DNA from: Streptomyces sp. NBC_00224
Lineage (GTDB): Bacteria > Actinomycetota > Actinomycetes > Streptomycetales > Streptomycetaceae
Assembly: GCF_041435195.1 (NCBI RefSeq)
Contig: NZ_CP108106.1
Location: 8,259,001-8,323,000 of the forward strand
DNA length: 64,000 nucleotides
Reading direction: 5' to 3'
Under the pieces are notes generated by a model. That model was not told the DNA's origin. It was given only the letters and a program-made list of their open reading frames with translations, and ran no database searches. Below, in pieces: positions 8,485-17,261 of the stretch (positions are counted from its first letter, which is position 1; each line of letters begins with the position of its first letter). A program made the position numbers and the translations under genes.

Positions 8485-9024
8485 ATGATGGTGCCTGAGA
8501 TCACCCCAGAAGAACAGGTGGAGCTCGACAAGGCTCTGTACGACGCCTTGAATCCACTGGCCTCAGCCTTTCGCTCCCGAGAGACGGGTCTCTCCGTCGA
8601 CCGCATGTGGGACGCGGATCCCGCAGAAGTGGCACTGACCGTCCTTGCCGCGTGGAAGGTGGTGGACGCGGAGGTCAAACGGCTGACGGCGAACGCGGCC
8701 GCAACCGCCGGCTCCTACGGTGCGAGTTACGAACAGTTGGGGGCCGTGTGGGGCATCACTCGGCAGGGTGCCCGCAAGAAATGGCCCGACGCCGTCAGTC
8801 GCCCGGTGCCCCCGACAGTACCCGCAACCACCCTTGAACTCTTCGGGGGAACGGCTGAACTGGTCCAGGTGCCATCCGGCGGCTGGACGTGGACCGGCAG
8901 GGGTGCCGATGGGGCATCGAGCGCGGTGGGCGGGGGAACGTGGTACCCGACCACGGAGGAAGCGGCAGCCCATGCGGGCGCGTTCCTCAAGGAACATGCG
9001 CTCGACGCTGTCGGTCGGTCCTGA
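8485..9024 (+). CDS. hypothetical protein with a possible helix-turn-helix segment
   Basis: 179 residues from the ATG at 8485 (a second ATG follows at once). The middle contains GASYEQLGAVWGITRQGARKKW, cited here as residues ~76-97, which has the spacing of a helix-turn-helix as found in many small Streptomyces proteins that sense whether a codon-like 'ITRQGA' recognition helix is present. The N-terminal half is helical and acidic. The C-terminal half (GGWTWTGRG, GGTWYPTTEEAAAHA) is Gly/Trp-rich and may be a small beta domain. No partner gene. It may bind DNA, but no target is visible. Confidence 0.65.
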   Translation: MMVPEITPEEQVELDKALYDALNPLASAFRSRETGLSVDRMWDADPAEVALTVLAAWKVVDAEVKRLTANAAATAGSYGASYEQLGAVWGITRQGARKKWPDAVSRPVPPTVPATTLELFGGTAELVQVPSGGWTWTGRGADGASSAVGGGTWYPTTEEAAAHAGAFLKEHALDAVGRS

Positions 9025-9062
9025 CGCCTCTCAGTGAGGGGGTGGAAGGCTGAACTCGGCGG

Positions 9063-9545
9063 TCAGTACTGCCAGTGAGGGCGGCCGCTGACGGTCCGGC
9101 AGTAGATCATTCGCCCGTTCGCGGCGTGCGTGGAACGGCCGAGATCGGCTTTACGGCAGAACTGGCCCGCGTTGTAGCAGTTGCCCGCGTTGGAGACGAT
9201 CTCGCAGCTGCTGGAGTGGGTGGAGGCGGTGGCCTTCGTGCTCGGGTGGCTGCCCTGCGCCGGGGGCTTCGGGGTGCGCGACTTCGTTGGCGCGGGAGCC
9301 GGGGTGTGCGGCTTCGCGCTCGTCCGGCTCGGGGACGGGGTATGGCTGGGGGAGGCGGCGGGACCCGGGGTGGTCGCGGAAGGCGACCCGGTCCCCGGGG
9401 TGGCGCTCGCCGTGAGCGACGGTGGCGCCGAGGCCGCGCCCGAGGTGCCGTCCTGGCAGCCTGCGAGCGCGAGGGCGGCCGCCAGGGCCGCGCCGACGAC
9501 AGCGGCTCTGGCGCGCCGTGAGCGTGAGGGTCTGGATATGCGCAT
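9063..9545 (-). CDS. secreted lipoprotein with Ser/Thr/Pro linker and C-terminal cysteine domain
   Basis: 160 residues. A basic n-region and hydrophobic core end in the lipobox LALAGC, so the protein should be lipid-anchored on the outside of the membrane. Residues ~35-110 are a low-complexity Ser/Thr/Pro/Lys/Ala stretch, a cell-wall-spanning linker. The last ~45 residues form a compact domain with five cysteines (SSSCEIVSNAGNCYNAGQFC, then GRMIYC). I recall similar C-terminal domains at the ends of other actinobacterial secreted proteins but know no function. GAGGAG lies nine bases before the ATG. No operon partner. Confidence 0.75.
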   Translation of the reverse strand: MRISRPSRSRRARAAVVGAALAAALALAGCQDGTSGAASAPPSLTASATPGTGSPSATTPGPAASPSHTPSPSRTSAKPHTPAPAPTKSRTPKPPAQGSHPSTKATASTHSSSCEIVSNAGNCYNAGQFCRKADLGRSTHAANGRMIYCRTVSGRPHWQY

Positions 9546-9790
9546 GGCGGAGCACTCCTCATACGGGACGGATCGTGCACGCAGCGAACCTGCTCGCTCG
9601 CGCTGCGCAGCAGGCTACGCGCTCGGCGCCGTCGGCATCGGGTAAATGGACTGCGTACCACCGCCGCTGAGGGACTGTCAGGTTCGGAGCGGCGACCCGG
9701 CGGTTCGTTCAACCCACGGACGTGGACGGCGCCTTCCCGCCGGGGGCAGGCGTGCCCGATCAGCCTCCCCGTCCACCTGGCCGCGGACGA
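9546..9790. other. intergenic region, no gene seen
   Basis: 245 bases between the lipoprotein start and the end of the caspase-STAND gene. It contains the promoter of the lipoprotein and scattered short G+C-rich repeats; no reading frame here has family-like features. Confidence 0.4.
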
Positions 9791-12412
9791 TCACCCGGAC
9801 AGGCCCCCGTCCGTGGAGCGCGGAATCTCCCGGTTGCCCAGGTGGTGGCCCATGCGGACCGCTCGGGACGACGGGTGGGCGATGGCCTTGGTCGACGGTC
9901 CTTCCTCGGCGTCGAGGTCGTGACGCAGTTCGTGTGCCTGGTGCATGAGCTGTCGTGCGTGCGCGTGGTTTCCCAGCGCCCACTCGATCTTGGCGATCAG
10001 GCGGTAGGCGTAGCTGAGGTTGGCGGGGGTGCCGACCGCCTCGAAGTGCTCCAGCGCGAGACGGGCATGGCGGCGGGCCATCTCCAGGGTTCCGGCCTTG
10101 CGGAGAGCTTCGGCCGCCGTCGCGTGCGCGTGGGCCGCCCCCTCCCGATCGCCACGCTCGTCCAGCAACCGGGCCGCCCTCTGGGCCAGTTCGACCGCGT
10201 CGGGATACTGCCCCGCGTGGATGCGCAGGGCTGCCTCGGCCACGAGGCACTCGGCCAGCAGCCCGTTGTCGTCCCCGGTTTCCTCCACCCAGGAGCGTGC
10301 CTCGGCCTGGAAGGTCAGAGCCTCCTCGACGAGATCGGCGGCCAGAGCCCGCTCGGCCAGGGCCATGAGGTGCCGGCCGTGCTCGGTCCCGGCCTCGGGT
10401 GCCGCCTCGGCCGCGCGCCGGAGTTCGGTGGCCACTTCCTGTCGCGTGGCCGACGGGGCGCTCACCGTGGGCGGGACGCGGCCGGGCGCTGGTTCCGCCC
10501 CCAGGCGGGCCAGGGCGGCCCGGGCCCGAGCGATACCGGCGCCGTGGCTGTGGTCCGTGGCGTAGCGGTAGGCGGCCTCGGCCTCCTCCTTGGCCTCCTC
10601 GGGCCGTTCCTCCTCGTGCAGGGCGTCCGCCACGTCGCAGCCGAGCTCGGTCGCGAGGTTCCACCGGTCCTCGCGCGCCGCCCGCGCCGCCGCGCGCAGT
10701 TCGCCGAGCGCGGCGGCCCGCCAGGCCGTGCGCGCACTGTCCTCGCCCGCGGGCCCCAGACGGCCGCGCAGGTGCAGATACAGCGAGGTCCGCCGCAGGA
10801 CCTCCCCCGCGGGCGTGGTGCGCGAATAGCTGCGGTAGAGGTCGTGGAAGGCATAGCGGCCGTTGGCGCGCTGGAGGAGACCCACATCGACGAGCTCTTC
10901 CAGCATCAGCCCGCAGATGCCGGGCGGCAGACGGCACAGGGCGGCTGCGGAACGGCGGTCGAAGTCCGGCCCGGGGTGGCCGGCGCAGTCCCGGAGGACC
11001 TGCTTCTGCTGATCGCTGAGTGCCTCGTACGACACGGTGAAGGCCGTACGGACACGGTCGTCGTCGGAGTGCAGATGCTGCAGCGGACGGTCCGACTCCC
11101 GCATGGCGTCCAGGAGAAGGTCGGGCGGGGTGCGGCGCAGCCGGGCGGCGATGGGGCGCAGGGCGAGGGGGAAGCAGCTCAGCAGCTCGGCGATCTCGGT
11201 GAGTTCGGCTTCGTGCCCGGTGAGCCCGCTGATGTCCTGCATCAACGCCACCGCGTCGGAGACCTCCAGCGGAGCGAGTGCGTAGCGGCGGATGTGCTGC
11301 GGCGGCATCGCGTCGGTGAGCGAGGCACGGCTGGTGACCAGGATCAGCGCATCGCGCGGGGTCACGTCGGTGCGGTTGAGCTCGGCGGCGTCCGTGACGT
11401 CGTCGAGCAGTACGAGGGGTGGGTGGGTTGCCGGAGGCTTCTGCGTGCTGGGGGGGAGCCGCTGACGCAGCGCCGCCGCCAGCGCCGACTTGCCCACGCC
11501 AGGAGGTCCGTGGATGACGAGGACGCCGGGCCCCCGGGCGGCTTCCGCCGTGAGCTCGCGCAGCTCGCGTTCCCGGCCGAACAGTCGCGTGGCGGGCAGT
11601 GGCCCCGCGGCGTCGGCGCCGCGGTCGGCTTCGGGCGTTGTCGGCGCCGTGTGCGCGGGGTTGCGGAAGACGGCTATCCGCTCGCCCGAGTTGTGGGCCC
11701 CGATCTGCGGGTGCTGGGGGTGTTCCCGGCTGCTCAGGGTCTGGTGCAGCCGGGCGTGCACGGTCCCGAAGTCGAGCACCGGTCCGGCCTCGGGCGCGCC
11801 CGTCCGCAGGAGCCCGAGCAGGGCGCCGGTGAAGGCGGACAGGTCCTCGTCGGCCAGGGAGTAGGCGACTTCGGTGGCCGCGCTGGAGGTGAGGACGCAG
11901 ACGCCGTCGATGTCGGCGGCCTGTTTCAGCAGGGACTCGCGGGTACTCATACCGCCTTCGACAGCGGCTCCGCTGAAGCAGCAGTCGAGGATCATGGCGC
12001 ACTTGAGGCCGTGCCGACGGTGGGCCGAACGTACCTCGTCCCGGATGTGCGTGTAGGGCAGCGCGCGCCACATCTGCTGTTCGTTGGAGTCGTGCAGGGC
12101 GAGGTGAAGGTCGGTCGGCCGGTCGGGGTGCAGCAGTCCGTGCCCGGCGTAGTAGACGAGCAGTGTGTCCTCGGCTTCCCGCACGGCCGCGTCGATGGCC
12201 CGCATGACATCGCCGCCGTCGGCCTCGCTGCCGAGTACGCGGCAGCTCGCCGGGGCCAGGCCCCAGACCGCGTCGTCGCACAGGGCGTCCCGCAGTGCCG
12301 TGATGTTCCGTTCCACGGCGGGCAGTTGCGCGAGCTGACCGCCCGCGGCGTATGTGGGGATGCCGATCAGTACCGCCCGGGAGGCCGCGGGGTCGGACAG
12401 CCGGGCCGTCAT
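9791..12412 (-). CDS. caspase - STAND NTPase - TPR protein (EACC1-associated conflict effector)
   Basis: 873 residues. Residues ~10-250 are a caspase-like (peptidase C14) domain with the catalytic dyad visible: His91 in LLVYYAGHGLL and Cys145 in ILDCCFSG. Residues ~278-480 are a STAND/NB-ARC NTPase: LFGRERELREL, Walker A GPPGVGKS (303-310), Walker B LVLLDD (334-339) and a sensor-like ILVTSRA. A winged-helix-like segment follows (residues ~490-590), then a long helical Ala/Arg/Glu-rich TPR-like C-terminus (to ~850). This order is that of the NTP-dependent conflict proteins described by Aravind and colleagues, in which ligand sensing by repeats triggers NTPase switching and release of the protease. 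The ATG overlaps the stop of the EACC1-like gene (ATGA), so the two are co-translated. Confidence 0.88.
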   Translation of the reverse strand: MTARLSDPAASRAVLIGIPTYAAGGQLAQLPAVERNITALRDALCDDAVWGLAPASCRVLGSEADGGDVMRAIDAAVREAEDTLLVYYAGHGLLHPDRPTDLHLALHDSNEQQMWRALPYTHIRDEVRSAHRRHGLKCAMILDCCFSGAAVEGGMSTRESLLKQAADIDGVCVLTSSAATEVAYSLADEDLSAFTGALLGLLRTGAPEAGPVLDFGTVHARLHQTLSSREHPQHPQIGAHNSGERIAVFRNPAHTAPTTPEADRGADAAGPLPATRLFGRERELRELTAEAARGPGVLVIHGPPGVGKSALAAALRQRLPPSTQKPPATHPPLVLLDDVTDAAELNRTDVTPRDALILVTSRASLTDAMPPQHIRRYALAPLEVSDAVALMQDISGLTGHEAELTEIAELLSCFPLALRPIAARLRRTPPDLLLDAMRESDRPLQHLHSDDDRVRTAFTVSYEALSDQQKQVLRDCAGHPGPDFDRRSAAALCRLPPGICGLMLEELVDVGLLQRANGRYAFHDLYRSYSRTTPAGEVLRRTSLYLHLRGRLGPAGEDSARTAWRAAALGELRAAARAAREDRWNLATELGCDVADALHEEERPEEAKEEAEAAYRYATDHSHGAGIARARAALARLGAEPAPGRVPPTVSAPSATRQEVATELRRAAEAAPEAGTEHGRHLMALAERALAADLVEEALTFQAEARSWVEETGDDNGLLAECLVAEAALRIHAGQYPDAVELAQRAARLLDERGDREGAAHAHATAAEALRKAGTLEMARRHARLALEHFEAVGTPANLSYAYRLIAKIEWALGNHAHARQLMHQAHELRHDLDAEEGPSTKAIAHPSSRAVRMGHHLGNREIPRSTDGGLSG

Positions 12413-12759
12413 GAGTCGGACTGCTCCGGCTCCCGGCGGCCCTGTAGTACCTGGAGAACGTCCTCGGCCGTCCCCTCCAGCACGGTCCCGTCGCTCTCGG
12501 TGATCCGTACGGTGGGAGTTCGCGCTCCGTGTGGGCGCCGCCAGGCGGCCGTGGTGACCAGCAGTCCGAGCAGGCCGACCGTGCTGTTCGCCACGGCGGT
12601 GATGGTGTCCACGGTCCCCATGGTGGTGGCCGGGGCCCCGGAGGCGCTCGCAGCCCCGATCGTGGTACCGGAACGGGCGACCGACGGATCGCGGAGCAAC
12701 CACCCGGCCAGGGCCGTGGCGCCCGCGGCGCTCCCCACGCTGATCCGTACCTCGGTCAT
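12409..12759 (-). CDS. EACC1-like protein (effector-associated constant component)
   Basis: 116 residues, small and mostly Gly/Ala/Ser/Thr-rich, with a hydrophobic middle (VDTITAVANSTVGLLGLLVT) and a C-terminal beta-rich segment (TPTVRITESDGTVLEGTAED) ending in a short helix. The pattern and its position directly before a caspase-STAND gene match the small 'constant component' that accompanies varied effectors in actinobacterial conflict systems; the assignment rests mainly on context. GGGGGAG precedes the ATG. Its role is thought to be regulation or delivery of the effector. A plain membrane-associated small protein is the alternative. Confidence 0.65.
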   Translation of the reverse strand: MTEVRISVGSAAGATALAGWLLRDPSVARSGTTIGAASASGAPATTMGTVDTITAVANSTVGLLGLLVTTAAWRRPHGARTPTVRITESDGTVLEGTAEDVLQVLQGRREPEQSDS

Positions 12760-13133
12760 CCGGCTCCCCCGTGGATCATGCGACCAGTACCAGCTCCAGC
12801 AAGGTCAGCATCCCATCTCCGCCTGGCCCATGGGCGGATTCCCGGCAGTTTCCCCCCGTGGGGGCGTTGGTCCCGCCGGGCCGGGGTGCCACCGCTGACC
12901 ACGGTCGGGGCGCACATCGCCCCGCAATCCAGACGGTTTACTACAGCCGCGTTTCGGCCTCATGGCGGAAACCCTCAAACCCTGGTGTCCCTTCCCAGGT
13001 ACGGACCAGACTCATGCACGCACGTCTGTGCATACGTTCCGTACCTCCAGAAGGCTCCACCGCGCATGTATACCTCCCTCAGACCCCGTGCCCCCGAGGC
13101 ATACCTCCCGCGTGCGGTGAGGAGGTGGCGGGC
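12760..13133. other. intergenic region before the peptide transporter operon
   Basis: 374 bases between the divergent EACC1-like gene and the ABC transporter. TACCTCC occurs three times, at 13042-13048, 13071-13077 and 13102-13108, the last two within longer matches (ATACCTCCC). These direct repeats sit 25-90 bases before the permease start and could be regulator sites. A purine-rich ribosome site GGAGGT is at 13121-13126. No coding pattern is seen. Confidence 0.35.
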
Positions 13134-14117
13134 GTGGTGCGCTATGTGACGCGCAAGGCGACGGGCTGGCTCCTGATGATCGTGGTCGCGACCAACGCGA
13201 CCTACTTTCTGGCCAGTTGGTTCCTGGACCCGCGGTCGAACTTCAAGGAGCTGCGGCCCGTCCGCAGCGAGGCCCAGATCGACCGGGCTCTCGCGCCGTA
13301 CAACCTGGACCCGAGCGTGCCCCTGGTGCACCGGTGGTGGGACTGGTTCACCGCGGTGTTCCTCCGCTTCGACTGGGGGAAGTCGCCCACCGGTGTCTCC
13401 GTCAACGGGGAGATCGGCTACCGGTCGCTCATCAGCGCGGAGTTGGTCGTCATCGCGACGGTCCTGTCCGTCGTGATCGGCGTCGCACTCGGTGTGTACA
13501 CCGCGTCGCGGCAGTACGGCTGGGCCGACCGCGTCACGCAGGCGGTGTCCATCGCGGTGTTCAACGTACCGGCGTCCGTCGCCGCGCTCGCCGTGGTCTT
13601 CGTCGCCATCTGGCTCAACCAGCACGCCGGGCTGCACTTCCTCTACGTCGCCGGTGAGAATTCACCGAACGTCGAGGGGCTGCTCCCCACGATCGGCGAC
13701 CGGCTGCTGCACCTGATCCTGCCGACCCTGACCCTGACCCTGATGGGTTACGTCGGCTACCACCTGACACAGCGTTCGCTGCTGCTCGACACGATCAACG
13801 CCGACTTCGTGCGCACCGCCCGGGCCACCGGGCTCACCCGCGCCCAGGCGATCCGCAGGCATGCCCTGCGAGCCGCGCTCATCCCGACAGCGGCCTCCGT
13901 GGCGTTCAGCATCCCGTCCATCTTCACCGGGGCCATCATCACCGAGACGATCTTCGGCTGGAACGGTATGGGCCGCTACTTCATCCAGACCATCAGCAAG
14001 AACGACGTGCACGGCACGGTCGCGACGGCCGCCTTCGCCGCGGCGCTGACCGCGATCGGCGCGATCCTCGCGGACATCGCCACCGTCTTCCTCGACCCAC
14101 GAGTGAGGGTGAGCTGA
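13134..14117 (+). CDS. oligopeptide/dipeptide ABC transporter permease (DppB/OppB type)
   Basis: 327 residues starting at the GTG at 13134, seven bases after GGAGGT. Several hydrophobic helices and the family's hallmark cytoplasmic loop are visible (DFVRTARATGLTRAQAIRRHALR, the EAA-type coupling motif), then ITETIFGWNGMGRYF near the C-terminus. The extended periplasmic region between the first two helices is typical of OppB. It heads an operon of permease, permease, fused double ATPase and binding lipoprotein. It would form half of the membrane channel for peptide (or other solute such as nickel or opine) import. Confidence 0.9.
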   Translation: MVRYVTRKATGWLLMIVVATNATYFLASWFLDPRSNFKELRPVRSEAQIDRALAPYNLDPSVPLVHRWWDWFTAVFLRFDWGKSPTGVSVNGEIGYRSLISAELVVIATVLSVVIGVALGVYTASRQYGWADRVTQAVSIAVFNVPASVAALAVVFVAIWLNQHAGLHFLYVAGENSPNVEGLLPTIGDRLLHLILPTLTLTLMGYVGYHLTQRSLLLDTINADFVRTARATGLTRAQAIRRHALRAALIPTAASVAFSIPSIFTGAIITETIFGWNGMGRYFIQTISKNDVHGTVATAAFAAALTAIGAILADIATVFLDPRVRVS

Positions 14118-14118
14118 C

Positions 14119-15084
14119 GTGAGTACCGATGTGAGTGCGGACGTGACGAGCGGTGATGCGTCCCCGGCGACAGCACACCCTGTGCCGCAGGAGGCACTCT
14201 CCACCCAGCGCAACGGACGCCACCTCGGCCGCGGCCGGCTCTATCTGCGGCGCTTCCTGCGCAACCGCCTCGCCGTCGTGGGCGTGCTGATCTTCGGTCT
14301 GCTGGTGGCGTTCAGTGTGTTCGGCGGCCTGTTCACCTCCTACGCGTACTCCGACGCCGACTTCGCCGCACTCACCCAGCCGCCGAGCGCCGCCCACTGG
14401 TTCGGCACCAACCAGGGCGGCAACGACATCTACGCCTCCACCGTGCACGGTCTCCAGCGCTCCCTGGTGATCGCCGTGAGCGTCTCCGTCCTGACCGTCG
14501 TCGTCGCGGCCGTCGTCGGCTCCAGCGCCGCCTACTTCGGAGGGCGGGTCGAGAAGGCGACGCTCGCCGTCATCCACTTCCTGCTGATCGTCCCTTCGTT
14601 CCTCATCCTCGCCCTGGTCTCCCACCGCCTCGCCGGCGACTGGCGGGTCCTCATCGTCGTACTGACGGTCTTCGGCTGGATGTCCACAGCGCGCGTGATC
14701 TGGTCCGTGTCCACATCACTGCGCGAACGGGACTATGTGACCGCGGCCGAATTCATGGGAGTGCGCCCGCTGCGCATCATCGTGCGCCACATCATCCCCA
14801 ACCTCGGCTCGCTGCTGATCGTCAACCTGACGCTCGGCGTCGTGGCGACCGTACTGAGCGAAACCGCCCTGTCGTTCCTCGGATTCGGCGTCCAGACCCC
14901 GGACGTGTCCCTCGGCACGATGCTCGCGGACGGCGCGGGCACCGTCACCAGCGCCCCCTGGCTCTTCGCCTTCCCCGCGGGCCTGGTCGTCCTGCTCACC
15001 GTGTCGATGACCTTCGTCGGCGACGGACTGCGTGACGCCCTCGACCCCACGTCCGTGACCGGTGCGGCAGGAGGCCGACGATGA
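14119..15084 (+). CDS. oligopeptide/dipeptide ABC transporter permease (DppC/OppC type)
   Basis: 321 residues from a GTG one base after the preceding stop. An N-terminal cytoplasmic stretch ends in YLRRFLRNRLAVVGV, the typical OppC lead-in, followed by six hydrophobic helices. The coupling loop is ERDYVTAAEFMGVRPLRIIVRHIIPN, and ETALSFLGFGVQTPDVSLG follows, a hallmark of the family. It pairs with the upstream DppB-like subunit. The stop overlaps the next start (ATGA). Confidence 0.92.
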   Translation: MSTDVSADVTSGDASPATAHPVPQEALSTQRNGRHLGRGRLYLRRFLRNRLAVVGVLIFGLLVAFSVFGGLFTSYAYSDADFAALTQPPSAAHWFGTNQGGNDIYASTVHGLQRSLVIAVSVSVLTVVVAAVVGSSAAYFGGRVEKATLAVIHFLLIVPSFLILALVSHRLAGDWRVLIVVLTVFGWMSTARVIWSVSTSLRERDYVTAAEFMGVRPLRIIVRHIIPNLGSLLIVNLTLGVVATVLSETALSFLGFGVQTPDVSLGTMLADGAGTVTSAPWLFAFPAGLVVLLTVSMTFVGDGLRDALDPTSVTGAAGGRR

Positions 15085-17168
15085 CCCTCGCCACGACTGC
15101 TTCCTCCCCGCCCGCGGCGCCCACCGGCGCCACCCCCGTGCTCTCGGTGCGCGACCTGCGCATCTCCTTCCCCTCCGAGGCCGGCCCCGTCCAGGCGGTG
15201 CGCGGCGTGAGCTTCGATCTCCTGCCGGGCCGCACCCTCGGCATCGTCGGCGAGTCGGGCTCCGGCAAGTCGGCCACCGCGATGGGCATCATGGGGTTGC
15301 TGCCGCCCACCGCGGACCTGCGAGGCCAGGTGCTGCTCGGCGGACGCGACCTGATCGGCCTCGACGACAAAAAGCTCTCCGGGGTACGGGGCAACGCCAT
15401 CGGCATGGTCTTCCAGGACCCCCTCTCCGCGCTCACCCCGATCTTCTCCGTCGGACGGCTGCTCTGTGACGCCCTGCGCGTCCACCAGGACCTCACCAAG
15501 CGGGCTGCCTGGGAGCAGGCCGTCGAACTGCTCGACCTCGTCGGCATCCCCGACCCGCACGAGCGGGCCAAGTCCTTCCCGCACGAGTTCTCCGGCGGTA
15601 TGCGCCAGCGCGTCGTGATCGCCATGGCGATCGCCAACAAACCCTCCGTCCTCGTCGCCGACGAGCCCACCACCGCCCTCGACGTCACCGTGCAGGCCCA
15701 GATCCTCGACGTCCTGCGCCTGGCGCAGCGCGAGACCGGTGCCGGCCTCGTCCTCATCACCCACGACCTCGGAGTCGTCGCCGGCCACGCCGACGACATC
15801 GCCGTCATGTACGCGGGCCGGTTCGTGGAGCAGGCGGGCGTGCGGGAACTGTTCCGCCGTCCGACCATGCCGTACACCGCCAGGCTGCTCGCCGCCGTAC
15901 CGACCGTGGACAGCGGCGTCCACCAACCCCTGGTCCCCATCGGCGGGGAACCGCCCCGCCTGGTGGACCTCCCGCAGGGCTGCCCGTTCGCGAGCCGCTG
16001 CGCCGTCGCCCTCGACGCGTGCCGCACCGACGAGCCGGAGCTGAGCGCGGTCACCGGACACGGCCACGTGGCCTGCCTGCGCGCCGGCGAGATCGCCGAC
16101 GGGTCGCTGGATCCCGCGGGCGGTGTCGCCCCCGTCGACCGGTCCACCGGCTCCGAGCGTGCCGCGGCCGGTGAGGTGGTGCTCCGGGTGGAGGACCTCG
16201 TCAAGACGTTCCCGATCACCAAGGGCGCCCTCCTCAAGCGCCGGGTCGGCACGCTGCGGGCGGTCAACGGGGTGAGCTTCGAGCTGCGCGCGGGGGAGAC
16301 CCTGGGCCTGGTGGGGGAGTCGGGCAGTGGCAAGACCACGACCCTGCTGGAGGTCCTGCGGCTCAGGAAGCCGGAGGGCGGCCGGATCGAGATCGCCGGC
16401 ACCGACGTCAGTACGGTCGAAACCACCACGCGCAAGCGGGAGTTGAGGCGGGACGTACAGATCGTCATGCAGGACCCGCTGGGGGCCCTGGACCCGCGAC
16501 TGCCCGTCTTCGACCTGCTGGCCGAACCCCTGCAGGCGATCGGACGGGACCGCGACTCGATCCGCTCCCGTATCGCGGAACTGCTGGCTCTGGTCGGGCT
16601 GGACACTTCGGTGGGCGACCGGTTCCCGGCCGCTCTCTCGGGCGGGCAGCGTCAGCGGGTGGGCATCGCCCGCGCCCTGGCCACCGAGCCCAAGCTGCTC
16701 GCCCTGGACGAGCCGCTCTCGGCCCTGGACGTGTCGGTGCAGGCCGGAGTGATCAACCTGCTGGCACGGCTCCAGCGTGAACTCGGGCTCGCCTACCTCG
16801 TGGTGGCCCACGACCTGGCCGTGGTCCGGTACGTATCCGACCGCATCGCGGTGATGTATCTGGGGCACATCGTCGAGACCGGGGACACCGAGACGATCTT
16901 CTCCGATCCCAGGCACCCGTACACCCGGGCACTGCTGTCGGCGATCCCGGTGCCCGACCCGGAGCGCGAACGCACCCGCGAACGCGTCGTGCTGCAGGGC
17001 GAACAGCCCAGCGCCGCCCGACTGCCCGCCGGCTGTGCCTTCGTCGACCGGTGCCCGCTGTACCGCCTGGCCGCCGCCGACGTACGGGAGCGCTGCCGCA
17101 CGGAACGCCCCGCGCCGGCCGAGGTGGCCGGGCAGCCGGGACACCAGTACGCCTGCCACGCCGTCTGA
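15081..17168 (+). CDS. fused double ATP-binding subunit (DppD-DppF) of the peptide ABC transporter
   Basis: 695 residues with two complete ABC ATPase domains. The first has Walker A GESGSGKS, signature FSGGMRQR and Walker B VLVADEP; the second (from ~residue 370) has Walker A GESGSGKT, signature LSGGQRQR and Walker B LLALDEP. Each is followed by the oligopeptide-type C-terminal extension with a cysteine cluster (QGCPFASRC, and AGCAFVDRCPLY). In most operons these are two genes; here they are one chain, so the heterodimer is enforced. It powers the import complex. The 5' end overlaps the permease gene by four bases. Confidence 0.93.
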   Translation: MTLATTASSPPAAPTGATPVLSVRDLRISFPSEAGPVQAVRGVSFDLLPGRTLGIVGESGSGKSATAMGIMGLLPPTADLRGQVLLGGRDLIGLDDKKLSGVRGNAIGMVFQDPLSALTPIFSVGRLLCDALRVHQDLTKRAAWEQAVELLDLVGIPDPHERAKSFPHEFSGGMRQRVVIAMAIANKPSVLVADEPTTALDVTVQAQILDVLRLAQRETGAGLVLITHDLGVVAGHADDIAVMYAGRFVEQAGVRELFRRPTMPYTARLLAAVPTVDSGVHQPLVPIGGEPPRLVDLPQGCPFASRCAVALDACRTDEPELSAVTGHGHVACLRAGEIADGSLDPAGGVAPVDRSTGSERAAAGEVVLRVEDLVKTFPITKGALLKRRVGTLRAVNGVSFELRAGETLGLVGESGSGKTTTLLEVLRLRKPEGGRIEIAGTDVSTVETTTRKRELRRDVQIVMQDPLGALDPRLPVFDLLAEPLQAIGRDRDSIRSRIAELLALVGLDTSVGDRFPAALSGGQRQRVGIARALATEPKLLALDEPLSALDVSVQAGVINLLARLQRELGLAYLVVAHDLAVVRYVSDRIAVMYLGHIVETGDTETIFSDPRHPYTRALLSAIPVPDPERERTRERVVLQGEQPSAARLPAGCAFVDRCPLYRLAAADVRERCRTERPAPAEVAGQPGHQYACHAV

Positions 17169-17261
17169 GCACCCACCAGAACCCGAACCCCCAACCCTGC
17201 CCGGTCGCGGTCGAACCCGATCGCGACCGATCCGGAACCGAACCAAAGGAACCATTCCGCC

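Noticed and set aside
9722..12898. 1058-codon open frame on the plus strand across the caspase-STAND gene
   Set aside because: Antisense shadow: the minus strand carries the catalytic and Walker motifs.
14733..17255. 840-codon open frame on the minus strand across the ABC ATPase
   Set aside because: It is antisense to two genes with complete ABC motifs; its translation is low-complexity Gly/Val/Asp, typical of antisense frames in high-GC DNA.
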